A DNA stretch of 64,000 nt from Marinomonas ostreistagni (GCF_016888445.1 NZ_JAFEKF010000001.1:682001-746000); one strand, 5' to 3'. Shown: positions 7,023 through 18,071, counted from the first letter of the stretch. Notes: generated from the sequence alone by a model not told the origin. Numbers and translations: made by a program.

Positions 7023-10000
7023 TTGACGAAGATGATGGACTTCAGTGGCAAGCCTCTACAATGGTTTAAAACATTAACTGGGCCCTTTGCTAATCTTTCA
7101 CCCATGATTGAGGTGATGGCATTGGATTATGCACCGCGCTGGTGGGTTGTTTTACCATCTGGAGCTGCACTATACATCAACCAAGGTCACGCCGAAGCAC
7201 CTTCTAATTCAGAAGCGCAGGCCGCTCTAGCAGAGCTTGATTGGCAGCCTTTAGGTTTAAATAAGGGGTGGTTTGCGTGTCCAGATGCTCCTCAGCTCCA
7301 ACAGAATGCGCTGCAGCAGCTGCTAACCTCGCTATTAACCGCACAAGATACTAGCTGCAATGTCGAAACTGCTTCAGCTTTGTGTATTACGCAGGCACTC
7401 AAACGTTTGCATGCGATCACGGCCACTTCCACACTCAATTTGCATGAAAAAATTGATCAAATCTTAATCCTCGGTAGTGAGATGCTAAGTCTGCCATTTG
7501 GTATCGTCTCACGGGTAAAGCATGATAACTATCGTGTGGCCTACTGTTGTTCACCAAATGGAGAGCTTTCAGTCGGTGCTGAATTTGATCTGGGTGATTG
7601 CTACTGTGTGCATACCTTGAATCGTGATCAAGTCACAGGCTTTTATCATGCTGGCCAAAGCGAGATTGCTTTGCACCCGTGTTATCAAACCTTTCAGCTT
7701 GAAGCTTATTTAGGCGTCTCGATACGAGTTCAAGGGGAAGTTTGGGGTACGCTGAATTTCTCAAGCCCCACGCCACGTGCCGTCGATTTTAGTGAAGACG
7801 AATATGAGCTAGTAAAGCTATTTGGCCAATGGATTGGTGAAGAGTTAACACGTGATCGTAACGCTTTTTCACTGCGTCAAGCCGAGCAGCAGCATCGCTT
7901 AATTCTAGAATCGGTTCACGATGGTGTGATTGGCTTAGATGCAGATTGCAAGATTACGTTTGCCAATGTATCAGCGGTTGCTATGACAGGCTATGGTTTA
8001 AATGAACTTGTTGGTATGCCAATTTGTCGTTTAATCAATCATGCCAATGCCAGCAAGGAGCATAGCTGTGCCATTACGCATGCGGTACGCAGTGGCCATA
8101 AAGTGTCTGGTGTGAATGATGAGTTTTTCGATCGCCATGGTCGCACTTTCCCAGTTAATTTCGCTTGTACACCAATTACCAATGAGCTTGATAACACGCT
8201 GGTAACCGTACTCACCTTTCAGGATATTACGGAACAAATCCAAGCGCAGGTGGCGCTCAAAAAACAGATAAAAATGTTTCGTTCATTATTTGAAGACGCC
8301 CCTGAAGGCATTGTGGTGGTAGATCGTGATCGTAACATCACTATGGTTAATCCCTACGTAACAGCAATGTTTGGTTATCAAGAGCAAGATCTATTGGGTA
8401 AAACGGCGCAATTTTTATACGCCGATGCGCAGGCGTTTGAAGAGGTTGGTTTAGCCTATGAAGACGCAGGGTCTCCTGACTATCACGAGTATCGTATGGT
8501 CTATCGACGTGCTGATGGCAGTACATTTGTCGCCGAAAACGTGCGCAGCAAAGTCGTTGATGAAGAGGGGCACTTCAATGGCTTTATAGTACATTGCCGA
8601 GATATTACAGCCCGTCTGAATATTGAAGAAGATATTGAAAAGGCGCGTAATCGTCTAAGCATTGCGACCCAGTCTGCTGGGATCGGTATCTGGGAGATGG
8701 GGATCGAAAACGATACTCTCTTATGGGACGACTTAATGCACAGTATATATGGTGTATCTTACGGCCAAGTAACACGTCGGGAACATTGGGATGAGTTGAT
8801 TCATCCAGATGACCTACGACGTGTTCAAGCCAGTGCCGAGAAAGCCATAGCCACACAGAGCGATTTAGATGTTGATTTCAGAATCATTCGACCTGATGGG
8901 GACCTTCGCCACATCAAGGCCAATGCACGTGTTGCGGTTAATAGCGAAGGGCAGCCAGCCTATCTGTTTGGTGTAAATTTTGATATTACTGAGCGTTACC
9001 AAACCGAAACTATCTTAAAAAATGCCCGTGAAGAAGCAGTGCGTGCAAGCCAAGCCAAAAGCAACTTCTTGGCGACCATGAGCCATGAAATTCGCACCCC
9101 ACTCAACGGTGTCTTGGGTATGGCGGAGATTCTATCTGGCTCGCAGCTGACCGAGCGACAGCATAGCCAGTTAGACATTATCCGTAACTCGGGTGAGAGT
9201 TTGTTGGAGCTCATTAATGAAATTTTAGACTTTTCGAAAATTGAAGCGGGTCACTTGTCACTTGAACTAATGGATTTCGACCTAGAACAGCTCGTCTTCG
9301 ATCTGTCGCGTTTGCTGGTGGTTAAGGCTGAGAGCAAAGGTATTGATTTGTTAGTGCAATACAATGTGCCCGAGTCAATGATGCTTCATGGGGATGCTTA
9401 TCGTATTCGTCAGGTATTGATGAATTTAGTGGGCAATGCGATCAAGTTTACTCAGTCTGGTCATGTGATTATTAAAGTCGAAGCCAAGCCAAGTCAAAAG
9501 TCCCAGCAGCAGTCACTCATCATTAGTGTCGAGGATACCGGCATAGGCATTGACGAGGCTGTGCAGGGGCAGCTGTTCCAAGCCTTTACGCAAGCTGATA
9601 ACTCCACCACACGTAAGTTTGGTGGCACAGGACTGGGGCTGGCCATTACCAAACAACTTGTTGAGTTGATGGGTGGTGAGATTTGGGTGAAAAGTGAGCT
9701 TGGTAAAGGTTCTACCTTTGGCTTCTCTTTACAACTGGCACAAAGTGCGTCACCTGTTAGATCTTGCCAAGAGGTAGAGCATTTCAATTTTCAACGCATT
9801 TTGGTGGTAGATGATAATTCTACTAATTTGTCTATAATCGAGAGCCAGTTAGAGCAGCTTGGTTTGATGGCTGAATACGAACATAATGCTATCTTAGCGG
9901 TGGATCGTGTAATCGCCGCGGCACAAGACCCTGAAACGGACTCTTTTGATCTATTGGTTTTAGATTACTTGATGCCTGAACTGGATGGTTTGTCGCTCAA

Positions 10001-11024
10001 CAAAGTTTTAATTGATGCCTTACCAAATACAGAGTGCCCAAAAACTTTGATGCTGTCCTCTGCAGGAATCTTATCGCCTGAACAGCTTAAAGAAGCCGGC
10101 GTTAAGGTTTGTGTCAATAAGCCCAGCAGTATTAACGAATTGCGTGCTGGCTTAATTGAAGTGCTGCGCCCAGAGGTGAGTGCGGTAATGGTCACCCGCC
10201 AAGATGGACGTATTCAGCGACAAGAGGCTTATGAGCATGATTTAACCGATGCGACGATTCTTGTTGTCGAGGATATGAAGGCCAATATCGCAGTGGTTAA
10301 AGGTATGTTAGCGCAGCTAGGGTGTCGAGTTGAAGTAGCGGAAAATGGCCTTGAAGGCGTGCAGCAATGGCGCGCACTAGAGCCGGACTTGATTCTAATG
10401 GATTTGCATATGCCAGTCATGGATGGTCTGACAGCCATTCAGGAAATACGATCCTTAGAAGGTCCTGGCCAGCCGGCTGTGCCCATCTTAGCCCTAACGG
10501 CGGACATTCAGCCGGAACGTATTGCGCAAGTTGAATCCATAGGCGGCAATGGTTATATTTCCAAGCCATTTAAACGTCAAGAGTTGTTGGATACCATTGT
10601 TCAATGGTTAGGTTGTTCGCAAGCCGTCAGTGCAAATGATGCGACGTCCCTGCAAGGTGAAGGAGCAGTATTGCAAAACATAGATTCGATTGATCCTAGG
10701 GTGTTAGATGACTTAGAAGAGCTGTTAGGTGATCAAGTTAAAGAGATCGCCCATGCCTTTGTGCAAGATGCTAATGCAGTCTTCTTGGAGTTTGATCAAG
10801 CACTCGCGGCGCCACAAGATAGCAGTCTTTTTTACCGTCCGGCTCACAGTCTTAAATCTGTCAGTGCTAATGTCGGAGCCATGGTGTTAAGTGCTATGGC
10901 TACAGAGTTAGAGCGACAAGCAAAAGCGGATTCTGTGGTAGACCCAAATGAGCAAATAGTGGCAATGAAGCAAGAGTTTGCTACGGTTAAGCAAGTACTT
11001 CAGCACACAGGGAGGCTGGATTGA
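7023..11024 (+). CDS. Hybrid sensor histidine kinase with GAF, PAS, two receiver domains and HPt
   Basis: A 1333-residue cytoplasmic multi-step phosphorelay kinase. In order: an unassigned N-terminus (1-110), a GAF-like domain (about 140-285), PAS domains (about 290-405, 415-540 and 550-660), a HisKA domain with phospho-acceptor His688 in SHEIRTPLN, an ATPase domain (N-box N801/N805, [15 protein letters not shown]), receiver 1 with Asp981 ([10 protein letters not shown]), receiver 2 with Asp1127 ([10 protein letters not shown]), and an HPt domain with His1275 in [13 protein letters not shown]. No membrane segment is evident, so it senses a cytosolic signal. The start is uncertain: TTG 7023 or ATG 7032/7035, none with a strong ribosome site. 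Its last codons overlap the next gene, a REC-GGDEF protein and its obvious partner. Confidence 0.93.
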   Translation: MTKMMDFSGKPLQWFKTLTGPFANLSPMIEVMALDYAPRWWVVLPSGAALYINQGHAEAPSNSEAQAALAELDWQPLGLNKGWFACPDAPQLQQNALQQLLTSLLTAQDTSCNVETASALCITQALKRLHAITATSTLNLHEKIDQILILGSEMLSLPFGIVSRVKHDNYRVAYCCSPNGELSVGAEFDLGDCYCVHTLNRDQVTGFYHAGQSEIALHPCYQTFQLEAYLGVSIRVQGEVWGTLNFSSPTPRAVDFSEDEYELVKLFGQWIGEELTRDRNAFSLRQAEQQHRLILESVHDGVIGLDADCKITFANVSAVAMTGYGLNELVGMPICRLINHANASKEHSCAITHAVRSGHKVSGVNDEFFDRHGRTFPVNFACTPITNELDNTLVTVLTFQDITEQIQAQVALKKQIKMFRSLFEDAPEGIVVVDRDRNITMVNPYVTAMFGYQEQDLLGKTAQFLYADAQAFEEVGLAYEDAGSPDYHEYRMVYRRADGSTFVAENVRSKVVDEEGHFNGFIVHCRDITARLNIEEDIEKARNRLSIATQSAGIGIWEMGIENDTLLWDDLMHSIYGVSYGQVTRREHWDELIHPDDLRRVQASAEKAIATQSDLDVDFRIIRPDGDLRHIKANARVAVNSEGQPAYLFGVNFDITERYQTETILKNAREEAVRASQAKSNFLATMSHEIRTPLNGVLGMAEILSGSQLTERQHSQLDIIRNSGESLLELINEILDFSKIEAGHLSLELMDFDLEQLVFDLSRLLVVKAESKGIDLLVQYNVPESMMLHGDAYRIRQVLMNLVGNAIKFTQSGHVIIKVEAKPSQKSQQQSLIISVEDTGIGIDEAVQGQLFQAFTQADNSTTRKFGGTGLGLAITKQLVELMGGEIWVKSELGKGSTFGFSLQLAQSASPVRSCQEVEHFNFQRILVVDDNSTNLSIIESQLEQLGLMAEYEHNAILAVDRVIAAAQDPETDSFDLLVLDYLMPELDGLSLNKVLIDALPNTECPKTLMLSSAGILSPEQLKEAGVKVCVNKPSSINELRAGLIEVLRPEVSAVMVTRQDGRIQRQEAYEHDLTDATILVVEDMKANIAVVKGMLAQLGCRVEVAENGLEGVQQWRALEPDLILMDLHMPVMDGLTAIQEIRSLEGPGQPAVPILALTADIQPERIAQVESIGGNGYISKPFKRQELLDTIVQWLGCSQAVSANDATSLQGEGAVLQNIDSIDPRVLDDLEELLGDQVKEIAHAFVQDANAVFLEFDQALAAPQDSSLFYRPAHSLKSVSANVGAMVLSAMATELERQAKADSVVDPNEQIVAMKQEFATVKQVLQHTGRLD

Positions 11025-11941
11025 AGATTCTGATCGCCGAAGATACAAACTCTGATCGTTTGTTGTTGCGTCTTAGGTTAGAAAAGTTAGGCCACGAAGT
11101 GATCGATGTGGCCGATGGTCAAGCATTAATCGATACCTTTCAGTCTCATTCTGAGGTGATCGATTTGGTGGTAGCAGACCTTAATATGCCAGTGAAATCT
11201 GGATTGGATGCCATAAGTGAAATACGAGCTATTCAAGGTGACTATGAAAGCGACTGGGTGCCAATCATTATTTTAAGCGGTTCAGTCTCAGATGATGATG
11301 TTGAGCGTTGTATCGAGGCGGGGGCTGATGATTACTTGATTAAACCGATCCAGCACAAAGTGCTGGCGGCTAAGTTGCTAGCGATGGATCGCTTGGCGCA
11401 GATGCGCCATAAATTAGTTAGCATGAACAAACGTCTTGAGGCCTTGTCTACGACAGATTATCTAACCGATCTTATGAATCGCCGAGCGTTCGAAACCTCT
11501 TTACGCGATGAGGTCGCCAAGGCTGAGCGTTATAACCAGTCTCTTAGTATCGCAGTGCTTGATATCGACCACTTTAAAAACGTCAATGATACCTTCGGTC
11601 ATGATGCGGGAGATATGGTCTTACAAGAGTTCTCACGTCGCTTGCGTGAGCGTAAGCGGGCCGGGGATATGATTGGTCGTATTGGTGGCGAGGAGTTTGC
11701 TTTATGTCTTCCACATACGTCAGCGGATGAGGCGCTCAGTGCTTGTGAGCGCTATCGTGAAGTGCTTAAGCTTGAGCCGCTTATCTATGATGGTCATGAA
11801 TTGCATCTCACCTGTAGCGTCGGTGTGTGTGAGTACAGTCAGATACCTTCAGAGCTTGAATTTATCAAGTGTGCCGATTTGGCATTGTATCAGGCCAAAA
11901 CATCTGGCCGTGATCGTGTGGTGTTGTACAGCAAAAAGTAG
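11021..11941 (+). CDS. Response regulator with GGDEF (diguanylate cyclase) output domain
   Basis: A 306-residue receiver-GGDEF protein expected to make cyclic-di-GMP when phosphorylated. The receiver domain holds phospho-acceptor Asp53 (VADLNMP) and a Lys in LIKPI. The catalytic loop is GGEEF (222-226), an active-type signature, preceded five residues earlier by RAGD (213-216), an intact RxxD product-inhibition site. The start is a TTG overlapping the stop of the hybrid kinase; GGAGG at 11011-11015 is well placed for it. The overlap implies translational coupling, so the kinase's HPt domain probably phosphorylates this protein. Confidence 0.95.
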   Translation: MKILIAEDTNSDRLLLRLRLEKLGHEVIDVADGQALIDTFQSHSEVIDLVVADLNMPVKSGLDAISEIRAIQGDYESDWVPIIILSGSVSDDDVERCIEAGADDYLIKPIQHKVLAAKLLAMDRLAQMRHKLVSMNKRLEALSTTDYLTDLMNRRAFETSLRDEVAKAERYNQSLSIAVLDIDHFKNVNDTFGHDAGDMVLQEFSRRLRERKRAGDMIGRIGGEEFALCLPHTSADEALSACERYREVLKLEPLIYDGHELHLTCSVGVCEYSQIPSELEFIKCADLALYQAKTSGRDRVVLYSKK

Positions 11942-11972
11942 CGTGACGTTTTACATGATGGTCAAACAAGAG

Positions 11973-12002
11973 AAAGCCGAGTTGGATAAACTCGGCTTTT
12001 TT
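11973..12002 (+). terminator. Rho-independent terminator after the GGDEF gene
   Basis: AAAGCCGAG-TTGGATAAA-CTCGGCTTTTTT: an 8-9 base stem with A-run before and T-run after. Confidence 0.85.
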
Positions 12003-12056
12003 GTGACCTTAAGCAGTTGTGCCGCCTAAGGTTAACTCTATGGCTGATGGGCGAGG

Positions 12057-13730
12057 TTAGGCCACATCGGCTTGATTTGAGGCAACGACTTTTTGGTTAA
12101 TCGTCGCTACAACTGCTTGAATCGATGCTGAAACAATATCGTTGTCGATGGCGACACCATTAAAGCGCTCACCGTCGATGTTAACTTGTACGTAGGCGAT
12201 TGCTTGCGAGTCGCTACCAACTGTCAATGCGTGCTCTTGGTACTGAACGATATCTAAGCGAGCATTGAAGTGTTCGCTTAGGGCTTGCGTGAAAGCAGAC
12301 AATGCCCCGTTACCTTCCCCTTGAATCTGGATGTTGCCATCAGCATGCACAAGTTCTGCTTTAACCGAGTCGCGATCATGCTTACTTAGCTCGTAGTTGC
12401 CCAAGGCGTAAGGTGTGCCTGAGGTCATGAAACTCTGCTCAAACAACTCTTTCATTTCTGCCGCGTCAACGACGCCACCATCGGTTTCAGCAAACCGCTG
12501 TACGATTGGGCTGAATTCTACTTGCAACCAGCGCGGCAATGCCAAGCCGTATTCTTGCTCTAGGGCATACGCCATTCCGCCTTTGCCTGATTGGCTATTA
12601 ACGCGGATAACTTCTTGGTAGCTACGGCCAATGTCACGAGGGTCAATTGGTAAGTAAGCCACATCCCAAGGTTTCTCATCCGTTTGATTAGCCAAACACT
12701 TCTTAATGGCATCTTGGTGTGAGCCAGAGAAAGCTGTGAAGACTAATTCACCTGCATAAGCATGGCGCGGGTGCACAGGTAACTGGGTGCAAGATTGAAC
12801 CACGCTGATGACGCGATCCATATCGCCAAAGTTTAATTTAGGATCGATGCCTTGGCTGTACATGTTCATCGCCATGGTCACAACACACATGTTACCAGTG
12901 CGCTCACCGTTGCCTAGTAAAGTACCTTCAATACGGTCTGCGCCAGCCATCAAACCAAGCTCAGCCGCTGCGACGCCACAACCACGGTCATTGTGTGTGT
13001 GTAGGCTGACGATGATGCTTTCACGATTTTGCACGTTACGGCAGAAGTATTCGATCTGATCAGCAAAACGGTTCGGTGTAGACACTTCAACCGTTGCTGG
13101 CAAGTTAATGATGCATTTGTGTTCTGGCGTTGGTTGCCATACGTCGATTACTGCATCACATACTTCGACTGCGAAGTCTGTCTCTGTGCCAGTGAAGCTC
13201 TCAGGTGAGTACTGGAATACCCATTCTGTTTCAGGGTAATTTGCTGCGTAATCTTTAACGTATTTAGCGCCTTGGATAGCAATATTCTTAATGCCATCTT
13301 TGCCTAAGCGGAATACTTGCTCACGCTGTGTCACTGAAGTTGAGTTGTACACGTGAACGACAGCTTTTTTGGCGCCTTTAAGTGATTCGTAAGTACGCTC
13401 GATCAACTCTGGACGTGCTTGGGTCAATACTTGAATGTAAACGTCGTCAGGCACTTGGTCTTCTTCGATCAACCAGCGTACAAAGTCAAAGTCCAATTGT
13501 GAGGCTGCAGGGAAGCCGACTTCGATTTCTTTAAAGCCAACGTCTACTAGAAGTTTAAAAAATTCCTTCTTTTGCTCCACAGTCATAGGCTCAACCAGTG
13601 CTTGGTTGCCGTCGCGTAGGTCTACACTTGCCCATAGTGGCGCGGTAGTGATGTCTTGGTCAGGCCAAGTGCGGTTGTCTAAAGTAACCGGCTGAAACGG
13701 ACGATATTTAGTGTGATCAAAAGAACTCAT
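12057..13730 (-). CDS. leuA: 2-isopropylmalate synthase
   Basis: First committed step of leucine synthesis: condenses acetyl-CoA with 2-oxoisovalerate. The 557-residue length and N-terminus (FDHTKYRPFQPVTLDNRTWP) are of the longer LeuA type found in Pseudomonas and actinobacteria. The catalytic domain shows WASVDLRDGNQAL with the metal-binding Asp and SLHTHNDRGCG with the metal-binding His pair. The C-terminal regulatory domain (about 430-557) should bind leucine for feedback inhibition. AAGGAAGG precedes the start. It stands alone, apart from leuCDB at 55-58 kb, and is divergent from an Lrp-family gene that may regulate it. Confidence 0.96.
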   Translation of the reverse strand: MSSFDHTKYRPFQPVTLDNRTWPDQDITTAPLWASVDLRDGNQALVEPMTVEQKKEFFKLLVDVGFKEIEVGFPAASQLDFDFVRWLIEEDQVPDDVYIQVLTQARPELIERTYESLKGAKKAVVHVYNSTSVTQREQVFRLGKDGIKNIAIQGAKYVKDYAANYPETEWVFQYSPESFTGTETDFAVEVCDAVIDVWQPTPEHKCIINLPATVEVSTPNRFADQIEYFCRNVQNRESIIVSLHTHNDRGCGVAAAELGLMAGADRIEGTLLGNGERTGNMCVVTMAMNMYSQGIDPKLNFGDMDRVISVVQSCTQLPVHPRHAYAGELVFTAFSGSHQDAIKKCLANQTDEKPWDVAYLPIDPRDIGRSYQEVIRVNSQSGKGGMAYALEQEYGLALPRWLQVEFSPIVQRFAETDGGVVDAAEMKELFEQSFMTSGTPYALGNYELSKHDRDSVKAELVHADGNIQIQGEGNGALSAFTQALSEHFNARLDIVQYQEHALTVGSDSQAIAYVQVNIDGERFNGVAIDNDIVSASIQAVVATINQKVVASNQADVA

Positions 13731-13916
13731 ATTCTTTGCCTTCCTTATAATTAGTTGAGCGGGTAGCTCAGACTGTAAATTAAGATGTGGTTAACATCTT
13801 TCAACAGTACCTAGTGTAACGAACTTTGATTGAAAAATGATTGCGTTTTATTGATAAAATACGCATATTGTTGGAATAAAATTGCTAAATATCATCTTTA
13901 ATAGGATTTTAATTTT

Positions 13917-14396
13917 ATGGTTGCGCAGTTGGATAGAATTGATATTCGAATATTGCAGGAGCTACAGCAAGATTCTAGCTTAACAAATCAGCAGCTGGCC
14001 GATCGTGTTGGTTTGTCGCCATCTCCGTGCCTAAGGCGGGTTAAATCTCTGGAAGAGAGTGGTATCATTGACCGCCAAGTTACGTTGTTGAAGCGTTCTG
14101 AGCTCGGTTTAAAGCTGACGGCCTTTATTCAAATCAGCATGGATCGCCACACGCCAGACCGTTTTAGTGTATTTGAAGAACAAGTGAATTCATTTCCTGA
14201 GGTGCGTTCGTGCAATCTTGTGACCGGACAAAACTGTGACTACTTGTTAGAAGTTGTGGTCGAAGACATGGAAAAGTATCACGACTTCTTGTTGGGTTAC
14301 TTAACTCGTATTCCTGGTGTTTCAGGTGTTCAGTCGAGCTTTCTTTTACGCAGTGTAAAAGAAGATACGTCACTTCCTCTAACACACTTAATTTAG
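13917..14396 (+). CDS. Lrp/AsnC-family transcriptional regulator
   Basis: A 159-residue regulator with the Lrp layout: N-terminal helix-turn-helix ([20 protein letters not shown] followed by [20 protein letters not shown]) and a C-terminal RAM domain for amino-acid binding and oligomerisation. Length and motifs are normal. It is divergently transcribed from leuA across 186 bases, which suggests control of leucine synthesis, though the effector is not shown by the sequence. It is followed at 78 bases by ribA, which probably has its own promoter. Confidence 0.92.
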   Translation: MVAQLDRIDIRILQELQQDSSLTNQQLADRVGLSPSPCLRRVKSLEESGIIDRQVTLLKRSELGLKLTAFIQISMDRHTPDRFSVFEEQVNSFPEVRSCNLVTGQNCDYLLEVVVEDMEKYHDFLLGYLTRIPGVSGVQSSFLLRSVKEDTSLPLTHLI

Positions 14397-14473
14397 TTTT
14401 CCTTAGTCTAGGGATTGAAAACCTATTACAATGCGCTCATATAGAGCATTATTTTTACAAGAGAGCAGTATCA

Positions 14474-15079
14474 ATGGATCAATTAACGGTTAAACGTCGA
14501 GTAGTGATTCCAGTTCGAGCTGGCGACGTCATGGCCGAGTTCATATCTTTCAATGGCGATGAAAGTGGCAAGGAGCATATCGCTATTGCGTTTGAAGGAA
14601 CCTCTGAAAGTAAGCACGCTACGCCGTTGGTCCGTTTGCATTCTGAATGTTTGACTGGTGACGTTTTTGGCTCAGGCCGCTGTGATTGCGGTGAGCAGTT
14701 AGACGAAGCTATTGATCGCATCAACGAAGAAGGCGGTTATATTTTGTATCTGCGCCAAGAAGGTCGTGGTATAGGCTTGTATGCCAAACTTGAAGCCTAC
14801 GCTTTACAAGATCAAGGCTACGATACTTATGAAGCCAATGAGATGCTACACCTGCCTGACGATGGCCGAGACTTCAGTATTGCTGCGCGCATGCTGCAAG
14901 CGCTTGAGGTGGACAAAGTGCGTCTACTGACGAACAACCCAGATAAAGCTGAGCAGCTGACCCACAATGGCATCGAAGTGTCAGAGCTTGTGCCGACGGC
15001 TGTGCATGTTAATCAACACAACCGTCAGTATTTAGAAGCGAAAGCGCGTCGTAAGCAGCACACGCTTAAATTTGATTGA
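14474..15079 (+). CDS. ribA: GTP cyclohydrolase II
   Basis: Opens the GTP ring to give the first riboflavin precursor, with release of formate and pyrophosphate. The 201-residue protein has the Zn-binding Cys triad C59, C70 and C72 in [18 protein letters not shown], and the catalytic [10 protein letters not shown] motif. It is the stand-alone RibA form, not fused to RibB. It ends in a strong terminator. Confidence 0.96.
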   Translation: MDQLTVKRRVVIPVRAGDVMAEFISFNGDESGKEHIAIAFEGTSESKHATPLVRLHSECLTGDVFGSGRCDCGEQLDEAIDRINEEGGYILYLRQEGRGIGLYAKLEAYALQDQGYDTYEANEMLHLPDDGRDFSIAARMLQALEVDKVRLLTNNPDKAEQLTHNGIEVSELVPTAVHVNQHNRQYLEAKARRKQHTLKFD

Positions 15080-15097
15080 TATCGCATCGAGACGATG

Positions 15098-15126
15098 AAA
15101 AGGGAGCCTTAAGCTCCCTTTTTTAT
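15098..15126 (+). terminator. Rho-independent terminator of ribA
   Basis: AAAAGGGAGC-CTTAA-GCTCCCTTTTTT, with a perfect stem flanked by A and T runs. It lies between convergent genes and probably works both ways. Confidence 0.88.
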
Positions 15127-15163
15127 TGTCTATAAAAAGCGATAGAGAAATGTTGTTAGCGCT

Positions 15164-16390
15164 CTATTTCTTTTTGGCTTTTTTAGTGCTGGTGGCTTTT
15201 TTAGCCGGTTTTTTCTTTGTGCGGGTGGCGCTGCTAGAGCGAATCTTGGTTTTAGGTTCCAGGCCTGCAATCTTGCTAAAGCTGATGGGGGATTGCATGT
15301 AGCGCTGAATCTTCTCAATCATGGGAAGGTCGTGCATATCAACTAATGAGTAGCATTCACCAGGGTTGCCTTCGCGTGATGCGCGCCCTGCGCGATGGAC
15401 ATAAGAGTCGGCGCGACGCGGAAGACGCACATTGATCACGGTGTTGATTTCAGGTAAGTCAATACCGCGGGCTGCGACATCAGTCGCTACCAAAACTTGC
15501 AGGCGGCCTTTTTTCATCTGTTTTAAATGATCATTGCGATCGCTTTGCTTCATCTCGCCATGTAGGCCATCGCAGCGTAAACCGAGCTTGCGAATCTTTT
15601 GTACCCAAACGTCTACATGCTCACGGTTGGAAACAAACACTACCGCCTGCTGCACACGTTCTTGTTGTAACAAGTGAGTTAGTAGCGCGGATTTATGTGC
15701 TTCATCGTCTACACGAAATGCCAGCTGTTTAATTTGACTTGGCACCGTACGTGGAGAGTCTGTTAGCTGGATAGTTTGAGCATCTTCACGTAACAAGCTT
15801 TTAGCAAAGCGGCCCATTTTTTCACCATCAATGGTGGCAGAAAACATCAAAGTTTGATGGTCTGGCAGTTGTTTGGATAGGTGTTTTACCCCATCAACAA
15901 AGCCCATGTCGAGCATACGATCGGCTTCGTCAATGACCAACATTGAAGTATCGCTGAAGTCCATCCAACCTTTTTGATCAAGTTCAACTAGGCGGCCTGG
16001 TGTCGCGACCAAAATATCGCATGGCTCACTCAGTTGCTGCTGCTGCATGCCATAAGGCGTGCCACCAACGATAAGTTGTAGCTTAATGCGAGTATGCTGC
16101 AGTAGTCCTTCGAAGACTTGGAAGATCTGACGCGCTAGCTCACGACTTGGCGCTAAAATAAGCGCTTTAGGGGCGAGGCTTGACTCTTCGTCACGGTCAA
16201 GTATGTGCTGAATAACAGGTGCTGCAAAAGCAATAGTTTTGCCTGTGCCCGTAGCGGCGCAGGCTAAAATGTCTTGTGCATCCATCGCCAAGGGGATGGC
16301 TTGCTCTTGAATAGGTGTCGGTTCGCTAAACCCCAAATCTTGCAGGGCCTGCTCAATGGTGAAATCCAGATCGAGTTCGGAAAAGGACAT
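15164..16390 (-). CDS. DEAD-box ATP-dependent RNA helicase, SrmB-like
   Basis: A 408-residue RNA helicase likely acting in ribosome assembly or RNA decay. Motifs in order: Q-motif (FSEPTPIQEQAIP), Walker A AATGTGKT (45-52), PTREL-equivalent APSRELA, DEAD in VIDEADRMLDMGF, SAT (MFSAT), and motif VI HRAGRASREG (a variant of the usual HRIGRTGR). The C-terminus is a short Lys-rich tail (KKPAKKATSTKKAKKK), suited to RNA binding. The layout and motifs such as DEADRMLDMGF and a DDEAHKSALLTHLL segment resemble SrmB more than RhlB or DeaD, but subgroup is tentative. It is convergent with ribA. Confidence 0.9.
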   Translation of the reverse strand: MSFSELDLDFTIEQALQDLGFSEPTPIQEQAIPLAMDAQDILACAATGTGKTIAFAAPVIQHILDRDEESSLAPKALILAPSRELARQIFQVFEGLLQHTRIKLQLIVGGTPYGMQQQQLSEPCDILVATPGRLVELDQKGWMDFSDTSMLVIDEADRMLDMGFVDGVKHLSKQLPDHQTLMFSATIDGEKMGRFAKSLLREDAQTIQLTDSPRTVPSQIKQLAFRVDDEAHKSALLTHLLQQERVQQAVVFVSNREHVDVWVQKIRKLGLRCDGLHGEMKQSDRNDHLKQMKKGRLQVLVATDVAARGIDLPEINTVINVRLPRRADSYVHRAGRASREGNPGECYSLVDMHDLPMIEKIQRYMQSPISFSKIAGLEPKTKIRSSSATRTKKKPAKKATSTKKAKKK

Positions 16391-16547
16391 GTATTCTCTC
16401 AGTTAAGCTCATAGTAATTCAGCGCATTGTAACACTCTCAAATGCCGTGCGTGGATTTGTTTTATTTTAATTTCGTGATTTATCGAATGTCGTTAGACCC
16501 GTTACGGGTAATGGCTTAAAATGCTTTAAAAATTAAGGATCTTAAGC

Positions 16548-17111
16548 ATGCATTTATCTGAACAACTGGTCACCGAACAAACTCAAGCTTGGGTGCGCTC
16601 CTTTATTGTAGGGATGAATGTCTGCCCATTTGCTCAGCGTGAGGTTGAGCGGGGCTCTGTGCGTTATGTTGTGGTGCGCTCCAAACAGTCTTCTGTGGCG
16701 TTAGAGGAGTTGATGGCCGAGATTAACTTTCTCGATCAAAATCCTGATGTGGAAACGACGCTGATTATCTTCCCGACACTGTTTGCTGAGTTTATTCAGT
16801 ATTTGGACTTTGTCGATGCCGCCGAAGAGTTGATGTTTGAGCAGGGTTGTGAAGGTGTATATCAACTAGCAACGTTTCATCCTAAGTACTGTTTTGCTGG
16901 GACTGAAGAAGAGGATGTGTCCAATTACACGAATCGCTCACCTTATCCTATGCTGCATATTATTCGTGAAGAGAGCATGGAAAAGGCCATCGAGTACTAT
17001 GGCGATACAGCTGTCATCCCTGAGCGTAATATCGAACTGATGGAAACGACGGGCAAAGATGCGTTAAACGCTTTGATGCAACAATGCATGCAGAGCAAAA
17101 ACAAAGAATGA
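16548..17111 (+). CDS. DUF1415 family protein
   Basis: A 187-residue cytosolic protein of unknown function. I recognise the DUF1415 pattern: TQAWVRSFIVGMNVCPFAQ at the start, ETTLIIFP in the middle, then YQLATFHPKYCFAG and NYTNRSPYPMLHIIREESME. The conserved CPF, FHP and NRSPYP motifs suggest an enzyme, but no reaction is known to me. AAGGA at 16535-16539 supports the start. It is followed after 47 bases by an S1-domain protein, possibly co-transcribed. Confidence 0.82.
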   Translation: MHLSEQLVTEQTQAWVRSFIVGMNVCPFAQREVERGSVRYVVVRSKQSSVALEELMAEINFLDQNPDVETTLIIFPTLFAEFIQYLDFVDAAEELMFEQGCEGVYQLATFHPKYCFAGTEEEDVSNYTNRSPYPMLHIIREESMEKAIEYYGDTAVIPERNIELMETTGKDALNALMQQCMQSKNKE

Positions 17112-17158
17112 CTCAGTGCTGCCAGTAGGCAGTACTTTATTAATAAAGTGGAGTAGTG

Positions 17159-17995
17159 ATGTCTACTAATATTGGCCGCATGAATGTGCTGCGTGTGGTG
17201 AAAGAAAAAGACTTTGGTGTTTACCTTGATGGCGAACAGTTAGGCGAGATCTTGCTGCCAAAGCGTTATATACCAAAAGGCTTGCGGGTGGGTGATGATG
17301 TTGAGGTGTTTATTTACCTTGATTCAGAAGATGAATTGATTGCCACTACCGAGCGACCGAAAGTCCAAGTGGGCGAGTTTGCTGGATTGAAATCGGTTGC
17401 GGTAAACAATGTGGGTGCTTTCTTTAACTGGGGACTGCCTAAAGATCTTCTGGTGCCGTTTAGTCAGCAGAAAAATCGTGTCGAAGAGGGGCAAACGCAC
17501 CTGTTGTTTGTCTATCTTGACCAGCACACCAACCGAATTGTGGCGACAACTAAGGTGGATGCGTTATTGAATCGCGAAGAGCCACCTTACCGTACTGGAG
17601 ATAAAGTAGATATCATCGTCGGAGACCGCACGGATATTGGCTTTAAATGTATTGTCGACAGCCGCTTCTGGGGTGTTCTGTTTTACCAAGACGTCATCGG
17701 CAAAGTCTACAAAGGCGATAAGCTGGCAGCCTACATTAAGCGTGTTCGCGATGATGGTAAAATTGACTTGAGTATCCAGCAAACGGGCTACAAAAAAGTA
17801 AAAAATATCTTAGACGATATTATTGAGTATCTTGAAGCCAATGGCGGTGAAATGGCTATTACTGACAAGAGCTCTCCAGATGTTATCTTTAAGACCTTCA
17901 ATGTCAGTAAAGCAACGTTTAAAAAGGCCTTAGGTGCGCTATACAAAGAGCAGAAGATTGCCTTGAGCAAAGAAAAAGTCAGCCTCAAAAAGTAA
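17159..17995 (+). CDS. S1-like RNA-binding protein, CvfB/YitL family
   Basis: A 278-residue protein with repeated S1-like OB-folds: MNVLRVVKEKDFGVYLDG (about 8-60), GAFFNWGLPKDLLVPFSQQ (about 75-135) and GFKCIVDSRFWGVLFYQD (about 160-215), followed by a C-terminal winged-helix-like segment (FNVSKATFKKALGALYKE). This is the CvfB layout; family members affect virulence or surface traits in Gram-positives, but the role here is unknown. I prefer ATG 17159 over the GTG three bases earlier because TGGAG at 17149-17153 is better spaced for it. Confidence 0.85.
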   Translation: MSTNIGRMNVLRVVKEKDFGVYLDGEQLGEILLPKRYIPKGLRVGDDVEVFIYLDSEDELIATTERPKVQVGEFAGLKSVAVNNVGAFFNWGLPKDLLVPFSQQKNRVEEGQTHLLFVYLDQHTNRIVATTKVDALLNREEPPYRTGDKVDIIVGDRTDIGFKCIVDSRFWGVLFYQDVIGKVYKGDKLAAYIKRVRDDGKIDLSIQQTGYKKVKNILDDIIEYLEANGGEMAITDKSSPDVIFKTFNVSKATFKKALGALYKEQKIALSKEKVSLKK

Positions 17996-18040
17996 TGCAT
18001 AAAGAGCGGCCAGTCAGGTCGCTCAAATAAACAGTAAAAA

Positions 18041-18071
18041 GCTCCTAAAACATTGTTAGGAGCTTTTTTTT
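18041..18071 (+). terminator. Rho-independent terminator of the S1-like gene
   Basis: GCTCCTAA-AACATTG-TTAGGAGC followed by eight T. The stem overlaps the last codons of the convergent reductase gene. Confidence 0.85.

Noticed and set aside
13782-13800. Inverted repeat AAGATGT-N5-ACATCTT upstream of leuA as an attenuator
   Set aside because: No T run and no leucine-rich leader peptide is visible; it may be a regulator site but evidence is too thin.
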